From the NCBI RefSeq assembly GCF_002165575.1, contig NZ_MXQF01000013.1:90907-154906 (forward strand): a DNA stretch of 64,000 nucleotides. The letters run 5' to 3'. Of this stretch, positions 1 to 8,346 are shown one piece after another; within the stretch, counting starts at the first letter, position 1, and every line of letters starts with the position of its first letter. The notes below the pieces were generated by a model. It worked only from the letters and a program-made list of their open reading frames with translations. It was not told the DNA's origin and made no database searches. A program made the position numbers and the translations under genes. This DNA is from Pseudoalteromonas sp. A601 (GTDB taxonomy: Bacteria > Pseudomonadota > Gammaproteobacteria > Enterobacterales > Alteromonadaceae).

Positions 1-151
1 TTACTTCTTTAAATACTTCGTTGAGCAAACGAGTTTTACCTACACGACGACGACCAACGACAACACTTAATCGTCCTTTCGTTTTCTCTGTATTATCAGA
101 GATATTTCTCAGCTCCTTTAGCTGTAACTCGCGGTTATAAAACTTTTGCAT
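1..151 (-). CDS. AAA/archaeal-type ATPase, N-terminal fragment (runs off left edge)
   Basis: Only the first 50 codons are inside the window. The start ATG is the complement of 149-151 and the product begins MQKFYNRELQLKEL. It reaches a P-loop GRRRVGKTRL about 40 residues in, with no stop before position 1. The YNRE opening followed by VVVGRRRVGKTRLL is typical of the archaeal-type STAND ATPases found scattered in bacterial genomes; cellular function is unknown for most. It is followed on the same strand by an integrase, so it may be cargo of a mobile segment. Family call is by motif only. Confidence 0.7.
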   Translation of the reverse strand, partial: MQKFYNRELQLKELRNISDNTEKTKGRLSVVVGRRRVGKTRLLNEVFKEV

Positions 152-194
152 CTCATTTACCTAACACTGATTACTGATTAATTACACTATACAC

Positions 195-231
195 TACTGT
201 ATTTTTTATTACAGTATCTTTCATTACAGTA
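195..231. promoter_or_regulatory. Repeated TACAGTA / inverted TACTGTA operator-like sequence
   Basis: TACTGTA at 195-201 faces TACAGTA at 210-216 as an inverted repeat, and TACAGTA recurs at 225-231. It lies 45-80 bp upstream of the partial ATPase gene and could be an operator. The spacing does not fit a standard LexA box. No regulator can be assigned. Confidence 0.3.
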
Positions 232-275
232 CACAAGCAATATTCTAGCTAAAGATTACATCCAAAATCATTGTG

Positions 276-1289
276 TTAAGGTATAGTCTTAAACAACTTA
301 TCATCTACGGTGTCCATTACATCTTGGTGCTCTACTTGAATATATCGCTCAGTCGTTTTGATACTCGAATGCCCCATGAGCTTGGCTATATGCTTTATAT
401 CAGCACCGTTGCTATCTAATAAAGTCGCATATGAACGCCGCAAACTATGTGGCGCTATATCCTTGTCGATCAAGCCATATTTTCTACACAACATATACAT
501 AGCTTCTGTAGACAAACCACTTATCCGGCTTTCGTTGCTTACTAACCACGCAGGCAGAGAGCCTGATTTATAAATCCGAACGAACAACGGACCTGGTGTA
601 GTTCCTCGTACATCGAGCCATTCTTGTAAAGCTGCTAAAGTGACATTATGTAATTTTACCTCACGCTGTTTACGTCCTTTGCCGTCAAAAATAATCGTGT
701 GAGATTGAAGATTGATATTTTCTAGCTTTAGGTTTACAAGTTCAAACCGCCTTAAGCCACAGCCAATAAATAGATGAAAAATAGCTTTATCGCGCACGGC
801 CATTAACGAGTTGCTACTTGTTATATTAATGGTATGAAGCAACTCTTTGAATTCAAATTCATTTAACACATTGTGTTTTTTCTGCCTTCCAGCCTGCGGC
901 TTTTGTACTGATTTAATGCGCTCCCAATGTTTAGTATCAATAAGGTCTAATAGGTATGCTTCAAAAAGCACACGCTTAATTACTGAAATATATAAACTAA
1001 TTGTGTCGGGGGCTTTAGCTTTATCAATTAATATCTTAATTAATTGGTTTAATGTATTTCTATCAAAGTTTTGCCAAATAATGCTGTAATAACCGGGTTG
1101 ACCTAGGTGTTTCGCTATTGATTGTAATACTCGTATGACAGTCTGTTGTGAATTAGCTGATTTAAGTGACATTAAATAAGCATAAATAGGGCAATTATCA
1201 TCACGCACAACTGGCGCAGTTTTTTCCGCCCGTATGCTAAGACCTAGGTCCTTGCTACCATTTGTAAAGTGTTTCAGTCGTGCATTCAT
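276..1289 (-). CDS. Tyrosine recombinase / phage-type integrase
   Basis: A 337-residue XerC/D-like site-specific recombinase. An N-terminal core-binding (SAM-like) segment covers about the first 130 residues and the catalytic domain follows. Catalytic residues visible are the first Arg in CGLRRFELVNL, the HSLRR box (His-x-x-Arg), the MGHSSIKTTERY box (second His and nucleophilic Tyr), so it appears intact. It lies next to a partial ATPase gene and is followed by about 700 bp without a convincing gene, as at the edge of an integrated element. The cognate attachment site was not identified. Confidence 0.85.
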   Translation of the reverse strand: MNARLKHFTNGSKDLGLSIRAEKTAPVVRDDNCPIYAYLMSLKSANSQQTVIRVLQSIAKHLGQPGYYSIIWQNFDRNTLNQLIKILIDKAKAPDTISLYISVIKRVLFEAYLLDLIDTKHWERIKSVQKPQAGRQKKHNVLNEFEFKELLHTINITSSNSLMAVRDKAIFHLFIGCGLRRFELVNLKLENINLQSHTIIFDGKGRKQREVKLHNVTLAALQEWLDVRGTTPGPLFVRIYKSGSLPAWLVSNESRISGLSTEAMYMLCRKYGLIDKDIAPHSLRRSYATLLDSNGADIKHIAKLMGHSSIKTTERYIQVEHQDVMDTVDDKLFKTIP

Positions 1290-1319
1290 ATTGCTATTGC
1301 AACACCATCCCGAAAATTA

Positions 1320-1993
1320 ATTATCACTAGCAATATACTCATCAATGTCATTCGTATTTCTACCAGATTTTATCACTTGGGCTTAATTAGAAATTATAGT
1401 GTAATTTAAAATTCTAAGTATTACTACCGTAAAGGTTTATTTATGGTATAAAATATTATGTTAAAAAGACTTGTAACTTAATTATCATGCCTCGTTGTTG
1501 GTTTAATGAAAATTTTCTTAGATAGCTATAAATAGAGTATAGATAGAGATTCTGCTGTAAAACTCTAATAAAACTATGGAATGACATACTCCTGATTTCA
1601 GGCTTAGTAGTGTGTATGACGATAAGCTAGAGGAAGGCTAACCAACCAAAGTCCGATACTGGAAACAATGATCTTAAGCGGATGTTTTATAACAAATAAC
1701 CATGAATCGCATTATAAAGAAGCAGAGATTAAAATTCATCCTGTTTAACATAATCTAACTTATGGGAATTTAAATTAAATCAGTAAAACTTTGCTTTAAA
1801 CCAGATCAAAATTTTACTCACTCACACCGCTTACTGAGTATGAAAAAGCAAAAAGGCTACATTCAGTCCTCTTAGGCGTTGATATTCCGACATATAATTT
1901 CACTTTAGTGTCTTAAATTAACAATAGTAAGTTAAATACTGATCCAGGACATACTGTCGTCTAATCTCGGGGGAAGAGAATATTATAGCCGTA
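1320..1993. other. Long AT-rich gap with a possible coding relic
   Basis: No convincing intact gene. A plus-strand open stretch at about 1805-1915, ending in TAA, reads LTPLTEYEKAKRLHSVLLGVDIP followed by 9 more residues. It has no start codon or ribosome-binding site and looks like the C-terminal relic of a gene, family unrecognised. The remainder is AT-rich with no clear repeat. The gap separates the integrase from the diguanylate cyclase and may be a scar of earlier insertion. Confidence 0.4.
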
Positions 1994-3022
1994 TTAATAG
2001 CAGATCCTGTTTTTACCACGTATTTTCGCACGATATAAATTATCATCCGCAGATTTTATAGCCAAATCCAAAGTATCTTTTGAATAAATGACTTCAACAC
2101 CACCGCTGACCGTGAGCTTTATTGATTGATTGTTTATATTCATAGAAGTATTTAAAAGTTTCAAGCGAAGCTTTTCTGCTATTTCAATAGCTAAGTTTTT
2201 ATCAGTACCTTCTAAAACCAATAAAAACTCTTCACCTCCCCAGCGTGCAATAATATCATTACTACGGCAGGTTTGAGTAAAAACATTAGCAAAATGCACG
2301 AGTGCTTGATCACCAACACCATGCCCATATGAGTCATTAATTTTTTTAAAGTTATCTATATCAAATAAAACAATTGAGAGTGGAAGTTCCTTGGAGATAT
2401 TCAACTCATTATTACTTAAATAGTCTACTGTAAAACGACGATTGGGTAACCCAGTCAAAGGATCTTGATTTGCGAGAAACTGATTTTCCTTTGCTAGAAC
2501 AATGAGTTTTTGGCTGTATCTTTCCCTGAAATACTCATAAAAACCACTCAACAATGCAACTATGAAAAAGCATAAAATGATTCTAACAATCAACTCTGGC
2601 GAGTGATATTCATACACTCCGAAATAGTCTGTAGCAATGAAAGCAGTAATCACTGATATTAGAAATAATAAACTGTCAAATGCACCTAGTATCAACCCAC
2701 GGATGAAAAAAGTTACTGGAGATACAATAAGAATCCATATAGGTCCAGTCCCTTTTACCCCTCCAGTGAAAACAAGGAACAACATTAAAATATAAAGTGT
2801 ATATGAAATTATTGAAGCTGCTATTTTTTCTTTTCTACATATAAAACAAGAGTATAAGAAAAGACAAGATGAAATAGTAAGAGATAAAAATAATATATAT
2901 TTTTGATCTAGTATTGCTACAATCGCCATCAAAGAAGTCGCAGAGCACCCAATACATGCGAAATACTTAATTATAAACTTTCTTTCACCTTGATCTGAAT
3001 AATTTAACAATTGACCTACCAC
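1994..3022 (-). CDS. Membrane-bound diguanylate cyclase (GGDEF)
   Basis: A 342-residue inner-membrane protein with about six hydrophobic segments in residues 15-165 and a C-terminal GGDEF domain from about residue 185 (DPLTGLPNRR opening). The active-site motif is GGEEF at about residue 260 and is intact. An RSND five residues upstream fits the RxxD inhibitory I-site, so product feedback by c-di-GMP is expected. It should make cyclic di-GMP from two GTP and so affect attachment or biofilm. The membrane segments resemble no sensor domain I can name. It stands alone upstream of the kinase gene. Confidence 0.9.
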   Translation of the reverse strand: MVGQLLNYSDQGERKFIIKYFACIGCSATSLMAIVAILDQKYILFLSLTISSCLFLYSCFICRKEKIAASIISYTLYILMLFLVFTGGVKGTGPIWILIVSPVTFFIRGLILGAFDSLLFLISVITAFIATDYFGVYEYHSPELIVRIILCFFIVALLSGFYEYFRERYSQKLIVLAKENQFLANQDPLTGLPNRRFTVDYLSNNELNISKELPLSIVLFDIDNFKKINDSYGHGVGDQALVHFANVFTQTCRSNDIIARWGGEEFLLVLEGTDKNLAIEIAEKLRLKLLNTSMNINNQSIKLTVSGGVEVIYSKDTLDLAIKSADDNLYRAKIRGKNRICY

Positions 3023-3157
3023 ATGCTATTAACAAATATAGGGGGCTTACATGTACCTCACTATATACTAATAAATTGGTCCTGTAGAAGCACAAGTACA
3101 ACCATCTCATTGATATCGTTTATATTTGCCCCTCGAGTATGCTTGCTCTCAAACGGG

Positions 3158-4573
3158 TTAAATATTATTTAGTTTAGCCTCAGCATATGAACGCCATTTA
3201 TTTTGGTATTCCTTTAAACTAGTTAAATTTGTGTAAGTTGAAGGTTCGCATTCAATTTCGCATTTAACATTGCCCCAGTCCGATAAGTAACCAGCACCTT
3301 GAACAGTACCGGTAGAATCCATTGATAATATTACATTATTATCTTCTCTTAACTGGTTCAGAACAGCGCATAACAGTGGGTTTTTCAAAAACGCACCTTC
3401 AATGAAAATATCGCCTTTGGCGTCAAGCATATCCAACTGGTAATCAATCATCAGAGCACAGTAAATAGTTGCTAGCGCAATACCGCTGACTTTATCTGTA
3501 TTAGAAATAAAGCTACCTTCAGGACCACCAAAAGGACCACTTCCTTCACTGAAATCGGGTAGAGCAAATACTTGATGGTCAATAACACTTTGTATGTCAT
3601 TTACGTTAAATTGCTCACCAAGCCAGGAACCAGCTTGTTCACAAATAGCTTCAAACTCTCTCCCCCCCATAAACCTGGCACAAGCAATGGGCTGCGACAT
3701 CGCATCAATATTGGCAAGCATATCTTTTTTTGCATCTAAATTAGCAAGCGATACTTGAGATGACATCAAAATAGTCCAAGTGCCTGTTGATACAACAGTA
3801 AAAGGAGCGTCTTTTTGAGTAAGTTTATATCGTAAAAAGCTAGCGTTACTATCATGAATACCATTATAAAAATGACAGTGTGGATCAAGTCCAAGCTCAG
3901 TTATAAGAGTCGGTGTTACTTGGCCACAATCAAACCATGCAGGTTCTATTTTAGGGAGCAACTTTCCACAATCTAGGTAATCAACCAAAGAAGAGTAATT
4001 ATTATTTTTGATCGACCATAAATCAGTATGGCAACCCAATGAAGTAATCTCATTCACTCTTTGTCCGGTGAAGCGCCATACCCAATATTGTGGGTACATG
4101 AGAATATCTGTAACTTTATGAAATTTTTCGGGATAATTTGTTTTTAACCAATATAATTGACGACCTAAGTTTAATCCTGCAGGTAAAGATGGCGAAAAGG
4201 TGTCATCGAATTTAGGTCGAATACTTTCATATTCTGGGCTTTGATCATAAACACCGGTATATTCATAATCCAAAATAGGAAGGACAAGACCATCGGTATC
4301 AGATGAATTACGATCGATTAATGCTGCTGTTGCACCATGCGTTGTTATATTTATCGCATTGATTCGGTAAGCAGGTGTGATCTCTTTAATTCCTGCAATA
4401 AGCCAACCCCAAATCTCATTTGTGTTTATACTAGGAAAGACACCTTCATTTACTACTGTATTTTTCATTTGCTTGGAAAATATAGAGTTAAATTTACTAT
4501 CTAACACATGCAGTTTTACATGAGTTTTGCCTATATCAATTACTAGTGAGTATGCAGTTGCTTGAGTTGTCAT
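3158..4573 (-). CDS. rhaK: FGGY-family kinase, probable L-rhamnulokinase (RhaK type)
   Basis: A 471-residue FGGY sugar kinase. It opens with the phosphate-binding VIDIGKTHVKLHVLD strand-turn typical of the RhaK branch known from Rhizobium rather than the E. coli RhaB branch. A second nucleotide-binding segment (VVSTGTWTILMSS) lies near residue 265. It should phosphorylate L-rhamnulose to L-rhamnulose 1-phosphate in the cytoplasm. The isomerase and aldolase for the same pathway lie 50 kb away at 57.7-61.2 kb. It is divergent from a DeoR regulator, and a regulon motif at 4698-4713 lies between them. Specificity is inferred from pathway context; L-fuculose or another ketose is possible. Confidence 0.8.
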   Translation of the reverse strand: MTTQATAYSLVIDIGKTHVKLHVLDSKFNSIFSKQMKNTVVNEGVFPSINTNEIWGWLIAGIKEITPAYRINAINITTHGATAALIDRNSSDTDGLVLPILDYEYTGVYDQSPEYESIRPKFDDTFSPSLPAGLNLGRQLYWLKTNYPEKFHKVTDILMYPQYWVWRFTGQRVNEITSLGCHTDLWSIKNNNYSSLVDYLDCGKLLPKIEPAWFDCGQVTPTLITELGLDPHCHFYNGIHDSNASFLRYKLTQKDAPFTVVSTGTWTILMSSQVSLANLDAKKDMLANIDAMSQPIACARFMGGREFEAICEQAGSWLGEQFNVNDIQSVIDHQVFALPDFSEGSGPFGGPEGSFISNTDKVSGIALATIYCALMIDYQLDMLDAKGDIFIEGAFLKNPLLCAVLNQLREDNNVILSMDSTGTVQGAGYLSDWGNVKCEIECEPSTYTNLTSLKEYQNKWRSYAEAKLNNI

Positions 4574-4697
4574 TTTTATTACTTATTATTCATATAATTA
4601 AGACCAAAACTTACAAAAATTCTATTAATATCTTCGTAAATGTACGAGTTACTTAGGTAAGTCACAATAATTAATACGAGTTTACACTTAACTCAAG

Positions 4698-4713
4698 TGA
4701 TTGCAAATGATTT
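4698..4713 (+). promoter_or_regulatory. Direct-repeat operator candidate, rhaK/deoR1 site
   Basis: TGATTG-CAAA-TGATTT: two TGATT half-sites exactly 10 bp apart (one helical turn), in the divergent intergenic region between rhaK and the first DeoR gene. The same architecture recurs at 16877, 21070, 27585 and 61340, always upstream of carbohydrate-related genes. Probably bound by one or both DeoR paralogues. Confidence 0.6.
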
Positions 4714-4954
4714 ATATAGACTTAAATTGACTGAAAATAAATTGGTAAACATGCTCTTTACACTCATTACTCTCATTAAACTGGTCTAGGGAAAAATTAC
4801 TATACCAATTAAACAATTTTAACTTACTGTTTTTAATAAAGGTTTTGTGTAATCTATTTTTTCCTTTTTAGGTCATATAATGATAAACTTTTATGAAAAT
4901 ACTGTAATTAATTGGTATGTAACCCTCAAGGGTGAACAAAATGGATAGTTATAA

Positions 4955-5734
4955 ATGTTAGAAAAACATAGACAGCAGCTGATTAAAGAAATTGTAGATC
5001 AAAACCACTTTGCGAGCGTTAAGGTTTTAACAGGTAAATTAAACTCATCTGAAGCAACTATTCGCCGTGATTTAACTAAAATGTCTAAGCGTGGCGAAAT
5101 AGTCAAAATTCGCGGCGGAGCTGAATCAAGTCAAAATCAAAGAAAAAATATTCAAAGTTCGGCCTTTAACGTTGATAAAACTAAACGCACTGACACTAAA
5201 AGGCTTATAGCAAAAAAAGCTGTTGAATTATGCTCAGATAATGATTCCATTATTATTAATGGTGGTAGCTCTACTTATATGATGGGTGAGTTCCTACAAG
5301 ATAAAAACCTTAATATTCTGACTAATTCCTTTGTTTTAGCAAATTACCTTTCTGATAATAGCGATAATTTAATTTCACTCCCTGGTGGTGAAATATATAG
5401 AGAACAAGGCATCATTTTAAGTTCTTATGAGAAGGACAACACAGAACATTATCGTAGCTCAATGATGTTTATGGGTACCCCTGGAATAGGTAAATTTGGT
5501 GTAATGGAGTCAGATCCATTATTAATCCTTTCAGAGCAAAAACTTAAAAAACAAACAGATAAATTAATTGTACTCGCTGATAGCACAAAGCTAGGTAAAC
5601 GTAGCAACTTTGTATTTTGCTCTTTAGAAGAAGTTGATATCCTAATTACTGACTCTAAAGCCGACTCACAGCTAATTGAATATTTCCAAGAACAGGGTAT
5701 TGAGGTCATCGTTGTCGAATCTCTTGATGACTAA
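4955..5734 (+). CDS. DeoR-family transcriptional regulator 1
   Basis: A 259-residue DeoR regulator. An N-terminal winged helix-turn-helix (about residues 1-60, with the family signature LNSSEATIRRDLTKM) precedes a sugar-phosphate-sensing DeoRC domain (IINGGSSTYMMGEFL, LPGGEIY, LADSTKLGKRS). Such repressors are usually released by a phosphorylated sugar intermediate. It is divergent from rhaK, so a rhamnose-derived phosphate ester is a reasonable inducer. It is strikingly similar to the second DeoR at 17.1 kb along its whole length. The ATG at 4955 is the only start consistent with the paralogue alignment. Confidence 0.9.
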   Translation: MLEKHRQQLIKEIVDQNHFASVKVLTGKLNSSEATIRRDLTKMSKRGEIVKIRGGAESSQNQRKNIQSSAFNVDKTKRTDTKRLIAKKAVELCSDNDSIIINGGSSTYMMGEFLQDKNLNILTNSFVLANYLSDNSDNLISLPGGEIYREQGIILSSYEKDNTEHYRSSMMFMGTPGIGKFGVMESDPLLILSEQKLKKQTDKLIVLADSTKLGKRSNFVFCSLEEVDILITDSKADSQLIEYFQEQGIEVIVVESLDD

Positions 5735-5774
5735 TCTACATACTTATATCTAAGTTTTACTATCCATTACTGTT

Positions 5775-5818
5775 CACATCTTAGACCTAGTCTACCTAGG
5801 GCTAAGATGTGATTTTAT
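5775..5818 (+). terminator. Rho-independent terminator after deoR1
   Basis: A 10-bp stem CACATCTTAG / CTAAGATGTG (5775-5784 and 5802-5811) is followed by ATTTTATTT. It lies 40 bp downstream of the deoR1 stop. Confidence 0.75.
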
Positions 5819-5943
5819 TTCTAAATTTAAACTGCCCTGCAACAGCGTTTCACTCTGACCACGAAATCACTCTGAAATTTTAAATAAAAGTTTGCCTCTC
5901 TTATTTTAGATTACTCAAAAATCAATCAACTTCTTTTACACAG

Positions 5944-5958
5944 TTCCACAGTGTGGAA
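5944..5958. promoter_or_regulatory. parS: parS-like centromere site 1
   Basis: The 15-bp palindrome TTCCACAGTGTGGAA lies about 130 bp upstream of parA. It has the same layout as the Vibrio chromosome II parS2 consensus (TTTACANTGTAAA), with TCCACA in place of TTTACA. Three more copies lie at 61763, 62859 and 62906. Confidence 0.7.
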
Positions 5959-6069
5959 ATTCAATCATCGGAATTTTCCGGTTGTTGCGCTATTTTTTAA
6001 GCCAGTTTTTCAATTCCCCATTTACATTAACATAAATATGCAGCATTATACGTTTAATTCTTAAAAAGC

Positions 6070-6080
6070 TGCATAATGCA
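6070..6080. promoter_or_regulatory. Palindrome at the parA start, possible ParA autorepression operator
   Basis: TGCAT-A-ATGCA is an 11-bp palindrome overlapping the upstream candidate ATG of parA. A related TGCAGCATTAT lies about 35 bp earlier. Type Ia ParA proteins repress their own promoter through their N-terminal DNA-binding domain, so an operator here is plausible but unproven. Confidence 0.35.
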
Positions 6081-6090
6081 AGGTATGAAG

Positions 6091-7287
6091 ATGGATGATA
6101 GGATTTTAAAAATTGCGACGAGAGCTAAACTCACTTTAGAGACGCTTTCAGAAAAAATAACCAGCTCAAAGATAGAGTTTGATGCTGAGAATTATGAACA
6201 AACCTTTTCTAAATCCGCGGTAGCAAGTCTACCGGACCTTGCTAAAGCAAAAGTAGATAAAGCTGTGGCAGAGATGGAGCTACAGGGTTATCAGTTTCAA
6301 AAGAAACAAGCTGGCCTAAATAACGTTTATAGTATGGGGCATAAAGATGTAACTGCAATTTATGAACATCGAGAGGTTCCTAAATATCGTGAGCAATTTA
6401 AAGAAGCTCATACAGTTTTTTTAACAAACTTAAAAGGTGGAGTTGCTAAAACAGTAAGCTCTGTAACCCTTGCACATGGTTTAAGATGTACACCAGCACT
6501 AATAAAACATGACTTAAGAATACTTGTACTAGATTTAGATCCGCAAGCAAGTGCGACAATGTTTATGAAACATGATTTATCAATTGGTATCGTGGATGAA
6601 ACTGTCGCTCAGGCAATGCTACAAAACGTTAGCCGTGAAGAGTTACTTAATGATTTTATTAAGCCGTCTAGTATAGCTGGTGTTGATATAATCCCTGCAT
6701 CAATTGAGGATGCGTTTATTGCATCACAGTTTGAACAATTGGCGAATGAACACCTGCCGAACCAAAATATATATGATGTTTTGAAAAATAATGTAATTGG
6801 TAAGTTAAAGCATGATTACGACTTTATTTTTATAGATAGTGGTCCCCACCTTGATGCATTCTTGCTTAACTCTTTCGTTGCAGCTGATACTTTTTTAATT
6901 CCAGTGCCTCCTGCACAAGTTGATTTTCATTCTACTCTAAAGTTTATGCAGCGTTTACCTGAATTATTCGACATGGCAGAAAGTGCTGGCAGTGAAATTA
7001 AGCTTAATTCTATTTTTGGCTATATGGCCAAAATAGCTAGGAAGTCAGACCATGCTGATGCACAAAGCTTATTAAGAGAAGTTTGCGGCGCTGATATGTT
7101 AGACACTTCACTTCCGCTATCAACAGCATTTGAACGATGCGGTGAAAGCTTTGGAACCGTTTTTTCAACGAACCCTAAATTTTACCCTGGTGATAGAGAT
7201 GCACTTAAAAAAGCACGAATTAAAGCTGAAGAGTTCACTCGTTCAGTATTCGACACAATTACATTTAATAGAAAGAATGAAGGTTAA
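6091..7287 (+). CDS. parA: ParA partition ATPase (type Ia)
   Basis: A 398-residue deviant-Walker ATPase for replicon segregation. About 110 N-terminal residues precede the ATPase, as in P1/P7-type ParA with a helix-turn-helix. The P-loop KGGVAKTVS is at about residue 115, a Walker A-prime VLDLDPQASATMF follows, and a Walker B IFIDSGP comes later. It should pattern the nucleoid and pull ParB-parS complexes. The start at 6091 is preferred because AAGG at 6080-6083 sits 7 nt before it; ATG codons at 6076 and 6085 are alternatives. parB follows after 6 nt. Confidence 0.92.
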   Translation: MDDRILKIATRAKLTLETLSEKITSSKIEFDAENYEQTFSKSAVASLPDLAKAKVDKAVAEMELQGYQFQKKQAGLNNVYSMGHKDVTAIYEHREVPKYREQFKEAHTVFLTNLKGGVAKTVSSVTLAHGLRCTPALIKHDLRILVLDLDPQASATMFMKHDLSIGIVDETVAQAMLQNVSREELLNDFIKPSSIAGVDIIPASIEDAFIASQFEQLANEHLPNQNIYDVLKNNVIGKLKHDYDFIFIDSGPHLDAFLLNSFVAADTFLIPVPPAQVDFHSTLKFMQRLPELFDMAESAGSEIKLNSIFGYMAKIARKSDHADAQSLLREVCGADMLDTSLPLSTAFERCGESFGTVFSTNPKFYPGDRDALKKARIKAEEFTRSVFDTITFNRKNEG

Positions 7288-7293
7288 TTCGCT

Positions 7294-8292
7294 ATGAGTA
7301 ATAAAAAAAGAACAGTAATAGGGCGTAAAATATCTAATACAAACTTAGATGCCCTCATTACACATGATAATAGCGATAGTTTAATCGACAGCTCACCCAT
7401 TGATGGCCGTGATATTAAATGGGAAAGAATTACGATTGAAAGCCAAGACGTATTTAATAAATGCGTTAAATCTATCTATAACAAGCGCTCATTTGATGAT
7501 TTATCTTTAGCATCTGTTTTAGACATTTACCACTCAATTAGATCTTCTAACGGAAATACTGAGCCAGTTAGAGCTGAGTTAGTAAATGGTAAATACGAAA
7601 TACTGGGTGGTTTAAGACGCGCCTACACTGTCTCGCTTCTCCCTAAAACGAAGCTGAGCCTCATTGTTGCAAAAGACTTAACAGAAAAAGAACGAGCGCA
7701 TTTTGCTCGTGTGATGGATGAGTACGCTGAGCCTAGCTTTATGGATAAAGCTAAATCTATTCAAGCATTAAAAACAAAGCTAGATAGTAACAACGATAAA
7801 GAAATTACAGGCTTAGAACTAAGTGATCTCTTAGGCATGAAGAAAAGCAATGTTTATTATGCGCTAAGTTATGCAAATTTACCTAAGCAGATAATTAATT
7901 TATTTCCAGCTTTAAAATATGTTGCCACACCATTATTACGTGAGTTAGTAAAACACAATAAAGATGGATATCTCGAAACGATTGCTGAACAGTTCAGCCC
8001 TATTGAACCAGTTACACTAACCGGAAATGAAACTGCCGAAGAAATAAGCCTTCTTGAAGAAGAGTTAGAGAAAGCATCAAAAAACCTGCAAAAAGAGTTA
8101 ATTGCAGAAATCCGTGCTGACAAGGCTACAGATCCTATAAGCTATGATGGAAAATTCAAAGACGTTATTGGCAAAGAGTTTACGGGAGTTAAGATTAAAA
8201 CGACCAAATCAGTTCTAAACATTTCCATTGATGAAACAAGGATAGATCCTGTTATTTTAGAGCGCTTGATAGACGCTTTTAATGAAGGTTGA
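7294..8292 (+). CDS. parB: ParB partition DNA-binding protein
   Basis: A 332-residue ParB-family protein that should bind the parS-like palindromes and partner ParA. The N-terminal nuclease-fold segment contains EPVRAELVNGKYEILGGLRR (ParB/Srx-like GxRR motif near residue 105-110). A helix-turn-helix follows (ELSDLLGMKKSNVYYALSYA, about residues 175-195), then a charged linker and a C-terminal dimerisation region. It is cotranscribed with parA and closed by a terminator at 8300. The GGLRR motif in place of a canonical GERR is typical of the plasmid/chromid branch. Confidence 0.9.
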   Translation: MSNKKRTVIGRKISNTNLDALITHDNSDSLIDSSPIDGRDIKWERITIESQDVFNKCVKSIYNKRSFDDLSLASVLDIYHSIRSSNGNTEPVRAELVNGKYEILGGLRRAYTVSLLPKTKLSLIVAKDLTEKERAHFARVMDEYAEPSFMDKAKSIQALKTKLDSNNDKEITGLELSDLLGMKKSNVYYALSYANLPKQIINLFPALKYVATPLLRELVKHNKDGYLETIAEQFSPIEPVTLTGNETAEEISLLEEELEKASKNLQKELIAEIRADKATDPISYDGKFKDVIGKEFTGVKIKTTKSVLNISIDETRIDPVILERLIDAFNEG

Positions 8293-8299
8293 ATATATA

Positions 8300-8326
8300 A
8301 GCACCTTCTTATGAAGGTGCTTTTTG
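8300..8326 (+). terminator. Rho-independent terminator after parB
   Basis: A 9-bp perfect stem AGCACCTTC / GAAGGTGCT with a TTAT loop, followed by TTTT. It separates parB from the convergent pntB. Confidence 0.85.
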
Positions 8327-8346
8327 ATTAGATATACAAGCCAATA

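Noticed and set aside
195..216. LexA box upstream of the partial ATPase gene
   Set aside because: CTGT and ACAG are present but separated by 10 bases instead of 8.
3960..3975. TTTCCACAATC inside rhaK as a further parS site
   Set aside because: Only one arm of the palindrome is present and it lies in coding sequence.
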